64,000 nucleotides of DNA from UJ101 sp047975265 (GCA_047975265.1 JBKEDE010000033.1:45921-109920); one strand, 5' to 3'; counted from the stretch's first letter, positions 25,974 to 35,056 are shown. Made by a program: numbers and translations. Notes: generated from the letters alone by a model not told the origin.

Positions 25974-27599
25974 ATGTTAAATGTTTCAAACCTTTCATTA
26001 CAATTTGGTAAGCGTGTATTATTTGATGATGTAAATCTTAAGTTTACGAGAGGAAATTGTTATGGAATTATTGGAGCCAATGGAGCAGGAAAATCTACTT
26101 TTTTAAAAATATTATCCGGTGAAACAGATCCTACAACGGGACACGTAAATCTTGAGAAAGGGAAAAGGATGTCTATTTTAAAACAGGATCATCATGAATA
26201 TGACCAAACGGCTGTTTTAGAAACGGTTATGATGGGAAATAAATCCATGTATGACATTAAACATGAAATGGATTCTCTGTATGCTAAGTCTGATTTTTCG
26301 GAGGAGGATGGTGTCAAAGCAGGGGAATTAGGTGTGATTTTTGAGGAAATGGGAGGATGGAATGCTGAATCGGATGCAGGAACTTTGCTTTCCAATTTAG
26401 GAATAAAGTCAAATGATCATCACAAAGCAATGAGTGAGATGGATAACAAAGCTAAAGTACGGGTTTTATTAGCTCAGGCTTTATTTGGAAATCCGGATGT
26501 ACTGATTTTAGATGAACCTACTAATGATTTGGATGTTGAAACCATTTCTTGGTTGGAAGATTTCTTAGCGAATTATGATGAAACGGTTATTGTTGTTTCT
26601 CATGACCGTCATTTTTTAGATGCCGTATGTACCGATATATGTGATATTGATTTTTCAAAGATTAATATTTTTTCAGGAAATTATACCTATTGGTATGAAG
26701 CAAGCCAGTTAGCTCAGCGTCAGCGGGCACAACAGAATAAAAAGGCAGAGGATAAGAAGAAAGAATTGCAAGAGTTTATTTCACGGTTTAGTTCAAATGT
26801 AGCTAAGGCAAAGCAAGCAACAGCACGTAAAAAAATGCTTGATAAGTTAGATATTGAGCATATGCCTCACTCTTCAAGACGTTATCCTGCCATCATTTTT
26901 GAACAAGAACGCGAAGCCGGAGATCAAATTTTGGAAATTGGAAATTTAAAAGCAGATCATGAAGAAGGAATTTTGTTTAAAGATATTCATCTAAACCTAA
27001 AAAAAGGAGATAAAGTGGCTGTAATTTCTAAAAATTCAAAAGCAACTACAGCTTTTTTTGAAATTTTGGAAGGACGAAGAGAAATTGAAGAAGGTGAAAT
27101 AAAATGGGGAATTACAACTTCTCAGGCTTTTATACCAGTCGAAAATTCTGAGTATTTTAAAGATGATTTGAATTTAGTGGATTGGCTTCGCCAGTATGTT
27201 GAAACAGATGAAGAACGCCATGAACAATATATACGAGGATTTTTAGGGAAAATGTTATTTTCGGGAGATGAAGCTTTAAAACAATCATCGGTACTGTCAG
27301 GGGGAGAAAAAATGCGTTGTATGTTTTCAAAAATGATGTTGGTAAAAGCTAATGTATTATGTTTTGACGAGCCAACTAACCATTTAGATTTAGAAAGTAT
27401 TACCGCTTTGAACAATGCTATGAAATCATTTAAGGGAACAATCTTAATAACTTCTCATGATCATGAAATGTTGCAAACAACGTGTAATCGTATTATAGAA
27501 TTAACTCCTAAGGGAATTATTGATCGGTATATGACGTATGATGAATATTTAAATGATTCTAAAGTTAAAGAATTAAGAACAGCGTATTATAGTGTTTAG
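25974..27599 (+). CDS. ABC-F family ATPase (YbiT-like)
   Basis: The 541-residue soluble protein has two ABC domains joined by a charged linker (about residues 240-310), the ABC-F plan. Domain 1 has Walker A GANGAGKST and Walker B LILDEPTNDLD but its signature region reads MSEMDNKAKVRVLLAQ in place of LSGGE. Domain 2 has an intact signature LSGGEKMR and Walker B FDEPTNHLD, but its Walker A position reads ISKNSKATTAF, lacking the GKS/T. In a head-to-tail pairing this predicts one intact and one degenerate ATP site. ABC-F proteins act on the ribosome; the exact role here is unknown. There are no membrane segments. Confidence 0.92.
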   Translation: MLNVSNLSLQFGKRVLFDDVNLKFTRGNCYGIIGANGAGKSTFLKILSGETDPTTGHVNLEKGKRMSILKQDHHEYDQTAVLETVMMGNKSMYDIKHEMDSLYAKSDFSEEDGVKAGELGVIFEEMGGWNAESDAGTLLSNLGIKSNDHHKAMSEMDNKAKVRVLLAQALFGNPDVLILDEPTNDLDVETISWLEDFLANYDETVIVVSHDRHFLDAVCTDICDIDFSKINIFSGNYTYWYEASQLAQRQRAQQNKKAEDKKKELQEFISRFSSNVAKAKQATARKKMLDKLDIEHMPHSSRRYPAIIFEQEREAGDQILEIGNLKADHEEGILFKDIHLNLKKGDKVAVISKNSKATTAFFEILEGRREIEEGEIKWGITTSQAFIPVENSEYFKDDLNLVDWLRQYVETDEERHEQYIRGFLGKMLFSGDEALKQSSVLSGGEKMRCMFSKMMLVKANVLCFDEPTNHLDLESITALNNAMKSFKGTILITSHDHEMLQTTCNRIIELTPKGIIDRYMTYDEYLNDSKVKELRTAYYSV

Positions 27600-27603
27600 A
27601 AAT

Positions 27604-27903
27604 TTATTTCCAGAATTTAAAACGGGAAAACATTTTTTTTTGGTGTTTTAAAAAGAATTTTTGTTGACCAAAGATTGTTCCAAAAACAACGATAAGAACC
27701 ATGTAGATAGGTGTCATCACAAAAACCCATAGGAACACTAAATACCAAAAAGAGGAATCTTCAGTAACACCCAAATAAGGAAAAATCCATTTACTTAATC
27801 GGGCTACTGTAGAGCCGGTAACGGCAAAAGTTATCAGTATCCAAAAAATTTGCCAATTATTATCAACTTCCCAACGTTTTTTTAATTTTTCCCAAAACCC
27901 CAT
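27604..27903 (-). CDS. small conserved membrane protein (DUF6787-like)
   Basis: The 99-residue protein has two strong hydrophobic helices (about residues 20-42 and 52-75) framed by basic ends, beginning MGFWEKLKKRWEVDNNWQ. I recognise the general pattern from flavobacterial proteins annotated DUF6787, but this rests on memory of sequence style. No function can be assigned. It is convergent with the ABC-F gene (4 bases apart) and divergent from the K+ channel gene. Confidence 0.7.
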   Translation of the reverse strand: MGFWEKLKKRWEVDNNWQIFWILITFAVTGSTVARLSKWIFPYLGVTEDSSFWYLVFLWVFVMTPIYMVLIVVFGTIFGQQKFFLKHQKKMFSRFKFWK

Positions 27904-27932
27904 GACGGCATAAATTTACAAAAAGAATCTTA

Positions 27933-27940
27933 TATCTTTG
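27933..27940 (+). promoter_or_regulatory. putative promoter of channel-lipB pair, -7 element
   Basis: TATCTTTG, an exact TAnnTTTG match, lies 19 bases upstream of the channel start codon. Confidence 0.5.
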
Positions 27941-27959
27941 TCATAATATTCTTATAAAA

Positions 27960-28625
27960 ATGTTAAAGAAAGAAATTCAAGGATGGCTGTTTAAAAATCG
28001 TTATGAATTATTATTACTCAGCATTTTTCTTATTATTTTTGATAATCTTTTATTTAATGATGTTGGATTTTATCAAATGTATATATGGCCTTTAAATATG
28101 TTATTTTTTGGAGTTAATGCCTCTAATGTCATTGCTTCCAAGAAAAAAGTATATTTTTATATCTTGCTATTTCTCAGTTTTTTAGTTCCTTTTTTATGGT
28201 TTTTGTTTGCTCATCATGCTTTTTTTTCAAGATGTATGTTATTAGTTTATACATTGCTTTACGGTTTAACATTGGCCAATATTGTATCCGGTATTTTTAA
28301 GAGCAAAAAAGTAACCTTTAATATGATATTGGGTGCATTTTGTGGCTATCTTTTATTAGGTTTGATTGCAACATTCTTGAATATGACTTTATTATCTTAC
28401 ATACCGAATGCAATAACTAATTATAATGATAGCAGCCAAAGTTATATTTTTATTGATGTGATGTATTATAGCTTTATAACGATGACTACAATAGGGTATG
28501 GAGATTATCTTCCTGTAATTCCTGACTCTAAGATGCTATCGGTGTTTATAGGGATTTCAGGGCAGTTTTATATGGCGATTATCGTTGCTTTAATCATCGG
28601 AAAATACTTAAACAAAAAAAGTTAA
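27960..28625 (+). CDS. two-pore-type potassium channel family protein
   Basis: The 221-residue membrane protein has about six hydrophobic helices. Near residue 177 the segment MTTIGYGDYLP is a K+ selectivity filter (TxGYGD) between a pore helix and a final membrane helix, the Ion_trans_2 arrangement. There is no cytoplasmic RCK regulatory domain; the protein ends six residues after the last helix. It probably mediates K+ flux across the inner membrane. The stop is 1 base before the lipB start codon, so the two are likely cotranscribed. Confidence 0.88.
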   Translation: MLKKEIQGWLFKNRYELLLLSIFLIIFDNLLFNDVGFYQMYIWPLNMLFFGVNASNVIASKKKVYFYILLFLSFLVPFLWFLFAHHAFFSRCMLLVYTLLYGLTLANIVSGIFKSKKVTFNMILGAFCGYLLLGLIATFLNMTLLSYIPNAITNYNDSSQSYIFIDVMYYSFITMTTIGYGDYLPVIPDSKMLSVFIGISGQFYMAIIVALIIGKYLNKKS

Positions 28626-28626
28626 A

Positions 28627-29343
28627 ATGTTTCAGAACAGAAAAATACAATTTCAAGATTTGGGTTTAAAAGATTATCAAGAATCGTGGGATTATCAAGA
28701 AAAAATTTTTAAATCTATTGTAGATCAAAAAATTGAAAATAGAAAAAAAGAAAAACAAGGAGAAAAAATTAAAAAAACCAATAATTACTTACTTTTTGTA
28801 GAACATCCTCATGTATATACGCTTGGAAAAAGTGGTAATTATGAAAATTTATTGGCGTCAGACGATTTTTTAAAAAAAATACATGCAGTATTTTATAAAA
28901 TTAACCGAGGAGGCGATATTACTTATCACGGTCCCGGTCAAGTTGTAGGTTATCCTATTTTGGATTTGGATAACTTTTTTACCGATATTCATAAATATTT
29001 ACGCTTTTTAGAAGAAGTCATCATAAAAGTTTTGGCAGATTATGGCTTAAAAGGTGAACGTTCTCAAGGAGAAACCGGTGTTTGGTTAGATGTAGGAAAA
29101 CCTTATGCACGAAAAATATGTGCTATGGGAGTACGGGCAAGCCGTTGGGTTACCATGCACGGTTTTGCCTTAAATGTTAATACAGACATGCGTTATTTCG
29201 AATACATTATTCCGTGTGGAATAAAAGATAAACAGGTAACTTCTTTAGAACGGGAATTACAAAGAAAAATTCCGGTGCAAGAGGTAAAAACAAAAATCAT
29301 GAACGAATTTGCTCTTCAATTTGAAGCAGAATTTGAATTCTAA
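28627..29343 (+). CDS. lipB: octanoyl-[ACP]:protein N-octanoyltransferase
   Basis: The 238-residue enzyme moves octanoyl groups from acyl-carrier protein to lipoyl domains. Visible motifs are NRGGDITYHGPGQVVGYPIL, GETGVWLD, ARKICAMGVRASRWVTMHG with the catalytic Lys, and IPCGIKDKQVTSL with the catalytic Cys. It is cotranscribed with the K+ channel gene and overlaps the convergent Nudix gene by 4 bases. There is a lysine-rich insertion near residues 35-55 (NRKKEKQGEKIKKTN). Confidence 0.95.
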   Translation: MFQNRKIQFQDLGLKDYQESWDYQEKIFKSIVDQKIENRKKEKQGEKIKKTNNYLLFVEHPHVYTLGKSGNYENLLASDDFLKKIHAVFYKINRGGDITYHGPGQVVGYPILDLDNFFTDIHKYLRFLEEVIIKVLADYGLKGERSQGETGVWLDVGKPYARKICAMGVRASRWVTMHGFALNVNTDMRYFEYIIPCGIKDKQVTSLERELQRKIPVQEVKTKIMNEFALQFEAEFEF

Positions 29344-29951
29344 ATCATAACCTCTTTAAAAAGTAATTTTATATTTTGATAGGTATTTTTTAAAGCACTT
29401 TGAATTTCAGCAGAATCCTTCCAAACCACTTCTTCTATATCTTCCTCTATTTGAGGAATTAAATGCTGGTACTCTTCCTCGCACAACATTTCATACCAAT
29501 ATACTATTTTTAAAACAGGCTTTTGATTTTTGTCATAGTAAATATGATAGGTTGTAGGTAAAGGTTTTAAAATTTTCAATCCAAAAATATGACACTCTTC
29601 TTCTACTTCCCGAATCGCAGCTTCTTCACAACTTTCATTTTTTTCAATTTTCCCTTTAGGTAAATCCCATACACCCAATCGTTTAATAAATAGAATTTGA
29701 CCCAAACGATTTTTTACTACACCACCGGCAGCTTCAATGGTTTTAAATGTATTTTGAAAATTGTTCCAAAGAAAATCTAAATCATTATAATACACACAAA
29801 TACTATAGTTTTTTTTTTGATTTAATAAATCAAGTATCGATTTAAAGAAAAAATCAGTCTTTTTAAATGCAATAATTTTCGTATCTTTATCGAACTGAAA
29901 AGGATGATACGTAAGAATCAGAGTCTTTTCATTTATAAAAACGGTGTACAT
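29340..29951 (-). CDS. Nudix hydrolase
   Basis: The frame opens as far as a GTG at 29957, but a -7-like TAAATTTG (29957-29964, minus) overlaps it, so I start at ATG 29951 (MYTVFINEKTLIL). About 70 N-terminal residues without recognised domain precede the Nudix domain. The Nudix box is GKIEKNESCEEAAIREVEEE, matching GX5EX7REUXEE with His replacing the last Gly. The preceding strand is GVWDLPKG. The substrate is a nucleoside-diphosphate-linked compound but not predictable further. It is divergent from the SRPBCC pseudogene and overlaps lipB at its end. Confidence 0.88.
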   Translation of the reverse strand: MYTVFINEKTLILTYHPFQFDKDTKIIAFKKTDFFFKSILDLLNQKKNYSICVYYNDLDFLWNNFQNTFKTIEAAGGVVKNRLGQILFIKRLGVWDLPKGKIEKNESCEEAAIREVEEECHIFGLKILKPLPTTYHIYYDKNQKPVLKIVYWYEMLCEEEYQHLIPQIEEDIEEVVWKDSAEIQSALKNTYQNIKLLFKEVMI

Positions 29952-29994
29952 AGACACAAATTTAATTAAAATTAAAACCTAATAAAAATTAAAA

Positions 29995-30381
29995 ATGAAA
30001 TTAGACGGATACAAAAGTGTGGTAAACAAATCACAAGAAGAAACTTTCAAGTTTTTACAGGAAACAAGTAATTTTGAAAAATTAATGCCCGAAGATTTAT
30101 CTTTTTTTGAAGCACGAGATACCGGTTTTGCCTTTCAACTAACCGGAATGCCTGTAAAAATCATTTTAAAGAAAAAAGAGGCGGTTGAGTTTTCAAGTGT
30201 TACATACGAATCAGCATGAAATATTAATTTTGAACTGAATGCACAATTAACTGAAATTGAGGCTCAAAAAACGCATGTTGAGTTTATATTTGAAGGTCAG
30301 ATGAATCCTATGATTCGAATGATGGCAGAAAAACCTTTGAAAAAATTATTGGAAGTGTTTTCTACCAAAATAGAAAAAATA
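29995..30381 (+). pseudogene. SRPBCC family gene interrupted by an in-frame TGA
   Basis: The first frame encodes 74 residues (MKLDGYKSVVNKSQEETFKFL and so on), then TGA at 30217-30219, then 53 more sense codons in the same frame ending with TAA at 30379-30381. Read through, the protein has 128 residues with the SRPBCC (polyketide cyclase-like) layout: N-terminal strand, helix with EDLSFFEARDTGFAFQL and a C-terminal helix PMIRMMAEKPLKKLLEVF. A TGG-to-TGA change would restore a Trp, consistent with a single nonsense mutation. A sequencing error cannot be excluded. It lies between the Nudix and birA genes. Confidence 0.75.
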
Positions 30382-30424
30382 TAATTGGAAATTTTAAATT
30401 TGCTTATTCTCTTTATATTTAAGG

Positions 30425-31153
30425 TTAATACATCATTTCAATCTCTTTTAATTGAAAGGTCTGTAAACCTTGTTTTTCCAAATCAATAATTAATTTGCCT
30501 TCAGGGGTTGTGCCTTTTATAATACCATTTTCTAATTGATTTTGAATTTTGAATACACCAACTTGATCTTTTTTATATAAGTGTTTTTGAAAATAATGGT
30601 CAATACGTTCAAATTCTTGATTGATTAGTAATTGGTATTCTTTTTGAAAGTTAAAAATAATGGAATTCCGTAGTTCATCCAAATTGAAATGAAGCCCTGT
30701 TTCATTTTTTAAAGATGTTGCTTTTGGAAGATTTGTAAAATATATTTGATTGATATTCAGTCCTATTCCTATTACTGAAGAGTTGACTTTTTCTCCAAGA
30801 ACATTCTCAATTAAAATACCACCTGCTTTTTTGTGATTAATAATAATATCGTTAGGCCATTTTATTTTACAAGAAATAAATGCTTGAAGTGTTTTATGAA
30901 TAGCATTTGAAACCAGTTTATTCAAATAAAAAATTTGCTCAATCAAACAATCGGGTTTAATGTAAATACTAAAAGTTAAATTTTTTCCCGCATCTGATTT
31001 CCAAGTATTTCCTCTATAGCCTTTTCCCGCTTCCTGTATTCTTGCAGAAACCACAGTCCATTCTTTAAATGATACATTTTTATTCAATAGAAAAGAATTT
31101 GTAGAAGCTGTTCTATCAAGATAAATTTCGGTAATTGGATATAATAAATCCAT
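30425..31153 (-). CDS. birA: biotin-[acetyl-CoA-carboxylase] ligase, monofunctional
   Basis: The frame is open to 31294, but the upstream part is hydrophobic and unrelated, overlapping the rsfS promoter; ATG at 31153 gives 242 residues beginning MDLLYPITEIYLDRTASTNS, the usual start of the catalytic domain. The ATP/biotin site GKGYRGNTWKSDAGKNL (the GRGR-like loop), KWPNDIIINHKKAGGIL and GIGLNIN are present. The enzyme attaches biotin to carboxylases. The N-terminal DNA-binding domain of regulatory BirA is absent, so it cannot be a repressor of the bio genes in this window. Confidence 0.92.
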   Translation of the reverse strand: MDLLYPITEIYLDRTASTNSFLLNKNVSFKEWTVVSARIQEAGKGYRGNTWKSDAGKNLTFSIYIKPDCLIEQIFYLNKLVSNAIHKTLQAFISCKIKWPNDIIINHKKAGGILIENVLGEKVNSSVIGIGLNINQIYFTNLPKATSLKNETGLHFNLDELRNSIIFNFQKEYQLLINQEFERIDHYFQKHLYKKDQVGVFKIQNQLENGIIKGTTPEGKLIIDLEKQGLQTFQLKEIEMMY

Positions 31154-31200
31154 TTCAGTTAAAAATTTATTAAAAAATAAGAAAAACCTGATATTTTCCG

Positions 31201-31208
31201 TATTTTTG
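31201..31208 (+). promoter_or_regulatory. putative rsfS-ftsH operon promoter, -7 element
   Basis: TATTTTTG matches TAnnTTTG, 24 bases before the rsfS ATG, in the divergent gap between birA and rsfS. Confidence 0.5.
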
Positions 31209-31232
31209 TAAGCCAAAGTTAAGAAAGATTTG

Positions 31233-31604
31233 ATGAGTAAAAATACAAATGACCAATTATTGAGTAAAATAATTGAGGCCATTGAAGAAGTCAAAGGAGA
31301 AAATATAACCCTATTAGATTTAAGAGAAATAGATACAGCCGTCTGTGATTATTTTGTGATAACAGAAGGAAAAACCAACACACAAGTTTCTGCTATAGCT
31401 CGGTCGATTGAAAAAATGGTAGGAAAAGATCTAAAAGAAAAACCATGGCATATCGAAGGAAAAGAGCAGGCCGAGTGGGTTTTGGCAGATTATGTGTCCA
31501 TTGTGGTTCATGTTTTTCAAAAACATATCAGAGAACATTATGATATAGAGGGTCTATGGGGAGATGCTAAAATGATTAAGATGGCATCAAGTGCAAATAA
31601 TTAA
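31233..31604 (+). CDS. rsfS: ribosome silencing factor
   Basis: A TTG at 31230 precedes the ATG at 31233; I use the ATG, giving 123 residues. The protein has the Iojap/RsfS core: LDLREIDTAVCDYFVITEG, SAIARSIE, KPWHIEGKEQAEWVLADY and VSIVVHVFQKHIREHY. RsfS binds ribosomal protein L14 and blocks subunit joining during starvation. It is the first gene of a run with ftsH, a LUD protein, cdsA and psd. Confidence 0.95.
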   Translation: MSKNTNDQLLSKIIEAIEEVKGENITLLDLREIDTAVCDYFVITEGKTNTQVSAIARSIEKMVGKDLKEKPWHIEGKEQAEWVLADYVSIVVHVFQKHIREHYDIEGLWGDAKMIKMASSANN

Positions 31605-31628
31605 AAGTATATTAAGGAAAAATTGAAA

Positions 31629-33578
31629 ATGAATAACAATAAAGGTAAATCAAATAATGCCCCCAATTTAATGTGGGTTTATGCAATTGTTTTAGCAAGT
31701 ATTTTAGGTATAGCCATGTTTGGTTCGTCTACTACAGAATCGAAAGAAATTTCTATTTCAAAGCTAATTACATTAATTCAAAATGGAGAGGTAAAAGATA
31801 TACGGGTTAATAAGTCCGGAGGTCCTGCCGAAATATATTTAACCAATGAAGCCAAAAAGAAAGACGAGCATAAAAGAAAAGGAAATTCGATGTTTTTGTT
31901 AAATCAAAGCAATTACACCTATACATTTGGTACGTTAGAGAATTTTGAAAAAGAAATGCTTCCTTTTGCTAAAGAAAATAAAGTAGATATTAAATACGAA
32001 TCGGAGGGAATATTCACCACATTATTGCTTAATATTTTACCTTTCATTTTAATTTTCGGGCTGATGTGGTTTTTTATATTTCGTAGAATGGGAGCAGGAG
32101 GAGCCGGTGCCGGAAGCCAGATTTTTAATATAGGAAAATCGAGAGCACAACTATTTGACGGGAAAAAGAATACAAAAGTAACATTCAAAGATGTTGCAGG
32201 ATTGGAAGGAGCCAAAGAAGAAGTTCAAGAAATAGTCGATTTTTTGAAATCTCCTCAAAAATACACAAAATTAGGAGGAAAAATTCCGAAAGGAGCTTTG
32301 TTGGTAGGACCTCCCGGAACAGGTAAAACCTTATTGGCAAAAGCTGTTGCAGGAGAGGCTGATGTTCCTTTCTTTAGTTTATCAGGATCCGATTTTGTAG
32401 AAATGTTTGTCGGTGTAGGAGCATCGCGTGTGCGTGATTTATTTAAAGATGCTAAATCAAAATCGCCCTCTATTATTTTTATTGATGAAATAGATGCCAT
32501 AGGACGTGCACGTGGAAAATCCAACATTACGGGAGGAAATGACGAACGGGAAAATACTTTAAATCAATTGCTTACAGAAATGGATGGATTTGGAACAGAA
32601 TCCAATGTTATAGTAATGGCAGCAACCAACCGTGCAGATGTTTTAGACAAAGCTTTAATGCGTGCCGGACGATTTGACCGCCGAATTTATGTAGATTTAC
32701 CGGATTTGAATGAACGTAAAGCTATTTTTGAAGTACATTTAAAAGCTTTAAAATTAGGCAGTGATATAGAGATTGATTTTTTAGCAAAACAAACACCTGG
32801 TTTTAGTGGAGCTGATATTGCAAATGTATGTAATGAAGCCGCTTTAGTTGCTGCCCGAAAATCAAAAGAAGCTGTTGAAAAACAAGACTTCTTAGATGCA
32901 GTAGATCGAATTATCGGAGGTTTGGAAAAAAAGAATAAAATTATAAAACCACATGAAAAGAAGCGTATTGCTTTTCATGAAGCAGGACACGCAACAACCA
33001 GTTGGTTGTTGGAACATGCCGCTCCGTTGGTAAAAGTAACTATTGTACCCCGCGGGCAAAGTTTGGGAGCAGCGTGGTATCTACCGGAAGAACGCCAAAT
33101 CACTACGACAGAACAAATTTTAGATGAAATGTGTACTGCTTTGGGAGGACGAGCAGCTGAGCAAGTTATTTTCGGTAATATTTCGACGGGAGCTTTAAGC
33201 GATTTAGAAAAAGTAACCAAACAGGCTCAGGCTATGGTTGCTATCTATGGATTGGATGATAAAATAGGAAATCGATCGTATTATGATTCATCAGGGCAGC
33301 AGAGTGGGTTTACAAAACCGTATAGTGAAGAAACAGCTCAGGTTATAGATAATCAAGTATCAAAAATTATTGAAGAACAATATCTTAGAGCTATTGAAAT
33401 CTTAAAAAATAATCAAGATAAATTAACACAATTAGCAGAAGTTTTGCTGGATAGAGAAGTTATTTTTAGAGATGATTTGTTAAAGATTTTTGGAGATAGA
33501 CCATTTGAAGATGAGGAAGAAACAGAAAAAAAGAATGACCAAAATTCAGATTCAAATATAGAAAGTACTGTAATTTAA
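31629..33578 (+). CDS. ftsH: ATP-dependent zinc metalloprotease FtsH
   Basis: ATG at 31629 is chosen over an in-frame TTG at 31623. The 649-residue protein has an N-terminal membrane helix (about residues 15-35), a periplasmic domain, a second helix (near 130-150), the AAA module with Walker A GPPGTGKT, Walker B IIFIDEIDAIG and the second region of homology, and the protease domain with HEAGH (near residue 443). It degrades misfolded membrane proteins and regulatory substrates, in a hexamer on the inner membrane. The C-terminus is acidic and low-complexity. Confidence 0.97.
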   Translation: MNNNKGKSNNAPNLMWVYAIVLASILGIAMFGSSTTESKEISISKLITLIQNGEVKDIRVNKSGGPAEIYLTNEAKKKDEHKRKGNSMFLLNQSNYTYTFGTLENFEKEMLPFAKENKVDIKYESEGIFTTLLLNILPFILIFGLMWFFIFRRMGAGGAGAGSQIFNIGKSRAQLFDGKKNTKVTFKDVAGLEGAKEEVQEIVDFLKSPQKYTKLGGKIPKGALLVGPPGTGKTLLAKAVAGEADVPFFSLSGSDFVEMFVGVGASRVRDLFKDAKSKSPSIIFIDEIDAIGRARGKSNITGGNDERENTLNQLLTEMDGFGTESNVIVMAATNRADVLDKALMRAGRFDRRIYVDLPDLNERKAIFEVHLKALKLGSDIEIDFLAKQTPGFSGADIANVCNEAALVAARKSKEAVEKQDFLDAVDRIIGGLEKKNKIIKPHEKKRIAFHEAGHATTSWLLEHAAPLVKVTIVPRGQSLGAAWYLPEERQITTTEQILDEMCTALGGRAAEQVIFGNISTGALSDLEKVTKQAQAMVAIYGLDDKIGNRSYYDSSGQQSGFTKPYSEETAQVIDNQVSKIIEEQYLRAIEILKNNQDKLTQLAEVLLDREVIFRDDLLKIFGDRPFEDEEETEKKNDQNSDSNIESTVI

Positions 33579-33625
33579 GTGTTTATTTGAATACCTGATT
33601 TTAAATTTGTATCTTTAGTAATCAA

Positions 33626-34258
33626 TTGCGTATAAATTTGAAAGAATTTTTTAATAAAATATTTGGGAAAATATATCCGAAAGAGATAACAGAAAAAGAA
33701 ACAACAGCAACTGATTTTTCTAACAACCCGACTATGGATAAAACGATAAAAGAAAATGAAGATAGAGAAACTCGTTTTGTACGTTTGTATAATGAAACAG
33801 GAGGAAAGTTTTTATATTCTGAGAATGAGTCAGAACTGTTGAGTTATTTAAAGGAAATAACTCATGAAAATAAAGTTGATTCTTTTTGGTGTTCCAATCC
33901 TGATTTGCAGAAATATTTGAATCGTTTAAATATTGAATATACAACGGTGCCTAATCCGAAAAATCAGATTAATTTAATTAATTGTGAATATTTAATAGCG
34001 TTTAATGGTAGTGTCATGATTTCTTCTCACCAAACGGATAACCGTAAATTATATGAAATGTCCGATACGTTTATTGTCATAGCATATCCGGATCAGATTG
34101 TTGATAATATTAGTGATGGTTTGCGGAAAATAAAAGATGTTAAGCGAAATAATATTCCAACCAATATTACAACCATAAAAGGTCTAAAACATGATAGTAT
34201 GCAACAAACCAATTCAAAAAATATATACTTACTTTTAATTGAGCGAATGCCATGTTGA
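33626..34258 (+). CDS. LUD domain protein (LutC/YkgG-like)
   Basis: The start is a TTG (33626, with another TTG at 33635); no ATG lies near the beginning of the conserved region. The 210-residue protein has a LUD/LutC-like domain: ETRFVRLYNETGGKFLYS, SFWCSNPDLQKYLNRLN, INLINCEYLIAFNGSVMISS and a C-terminal LLLIER strand. LutC proteins take part in lactate oxidation with LutA and LutB, but neither is here; the placement between ftsH and cdsA recurs in flavobacteria, so the role is probably different and is unknown. It overlaps cdsA by 7 bases. Confidence 0.8.
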   Translation: MRINLKEFFNKIFGKIYPKEITEKETTATDFSNNPTMDKTIKENEDRETRFVRLYNETGGKFLYSENESELLSYLKEITHENKVDSFWCSNPDLQKYLNRLNIEYTTVPNPKNQINLINCEYLIAFNGSVMISSHQTDNRKLYEMSDTFIVIAYPDQIVDNISDGLRKIKDVKRNNIPTNITTIKGLKHDSMQQTNSKNIYLLLIERMPC

Positions 34259-35031
34259 TACGATTTTTATCAGGAGTTGTTTACGTAGCTGTACTCGTTT
34301 TCTGTATATTGTTCAGTCCTCAAAGTTTTAACTATTTGATGTTAATTTTTTGCGGATTATGTCTCTATGAATACGCTAATTTGACAAAATTAGATTTTAA
34401 TCTTACAGCCGGATTAATTATTTTATCAATGGCTATTTTGTTGACAAATTCTAAATTAAACTTTATTTCTTTCAACCAAACTATACAATTTATTAAAATT
34501 CCTTACCTAATACTGTTGGCTACCATTATGCTAATTACTGTAAACGGTCAGGATAAATTAATCAAAAAAATAGGATCTATACTTTTCGGAATAGTCTACA
34601 TCACCGTTCCTTTTTATCTTTCATTAGAATTTTTGGAAAAAGGCACGGTATTCATCTGGTTTTTTGTCTTTTTCATGGTAAACGACACCTTTGCTTATTT
34701 AATAGGAATGAAGTTTGGTAAACACAAACTGGCTCCTAAAATATCACCTAAAAAAACCATTGAAGGGTTTGTTGGGGGATTTATTTTTTCTATGATATTG
34801 GGAATAATTTTATATTATTATTATCCCCAAAATTATTTTAATTGGATTATTATAGCCTTTATCACAAGCATTTTGGGTACCGTGGGTGATCTGATTGAAT
34901 CAAAACTAAAACGTGAAGCCAATGTAAAAGACAGTTCTAATATCATTCCGGGGCATGGAGGTTTTTTAGATCGATTAGATAGTTTTATATTTGCCATGCC
35001 TTTTATTTATCTGTACATCTACAACAGCTGA
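34252..35031 (+). CDS. cdsA: phosphatidate cytidylyltransferase
   Basis: The 259-residue membrane protein has seven to eight helices and the family signature: NDTFAYLIGMKFGKHKLAPKISPKKT split over the cytoplasmic loop, and GDLIESKLKREANVKDSS with the metal-binding Asp, followed by IIPGHGGFLDRLDS. It makes CDP-diacylglycerol from phosphatidate and CTP, the precursor of phosphatidylserine and phosphatidylglycerol. The next gene, psd, uses a downstream product of this enzyme, so the pair forms a phospholipid module. Confidence 0.95.
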   Translation: MLIRFLSGVVYVAVLVFCILFSPQSFNYLMLIFCGLCLYEYANLTKLDFNLTAGLIILSMAILLTNSKLNFISFNQTIQFIKIPYLILLATIMLITVNGQDKLIKKIGSILFGIVYITVPFYLSLEFLEKGTVFIWFFVFFMVNDTFAYLIGMKFGKHKLAPKISPKKTIEGFVGGFIFSMILGIILYYYYPQNYFNWIIIAFITSILGTVGDLIESKLKREANVKDSSNIIPGHGGFLDRLDSFIFAMPFIYLYIYNS

Positions 35032-35056
35032 ATAAAACAAGTTTAAGAAAAAGGGT

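Noticed and set aside
30217..30219. Selenocysteine or other recoding of the TGA in the SRPBCC gene
   Set aside because: No selenocysteine hairpin is visible immediately after it and the position is not a redox site; a simple nonsense mutation is the more likely explanation.
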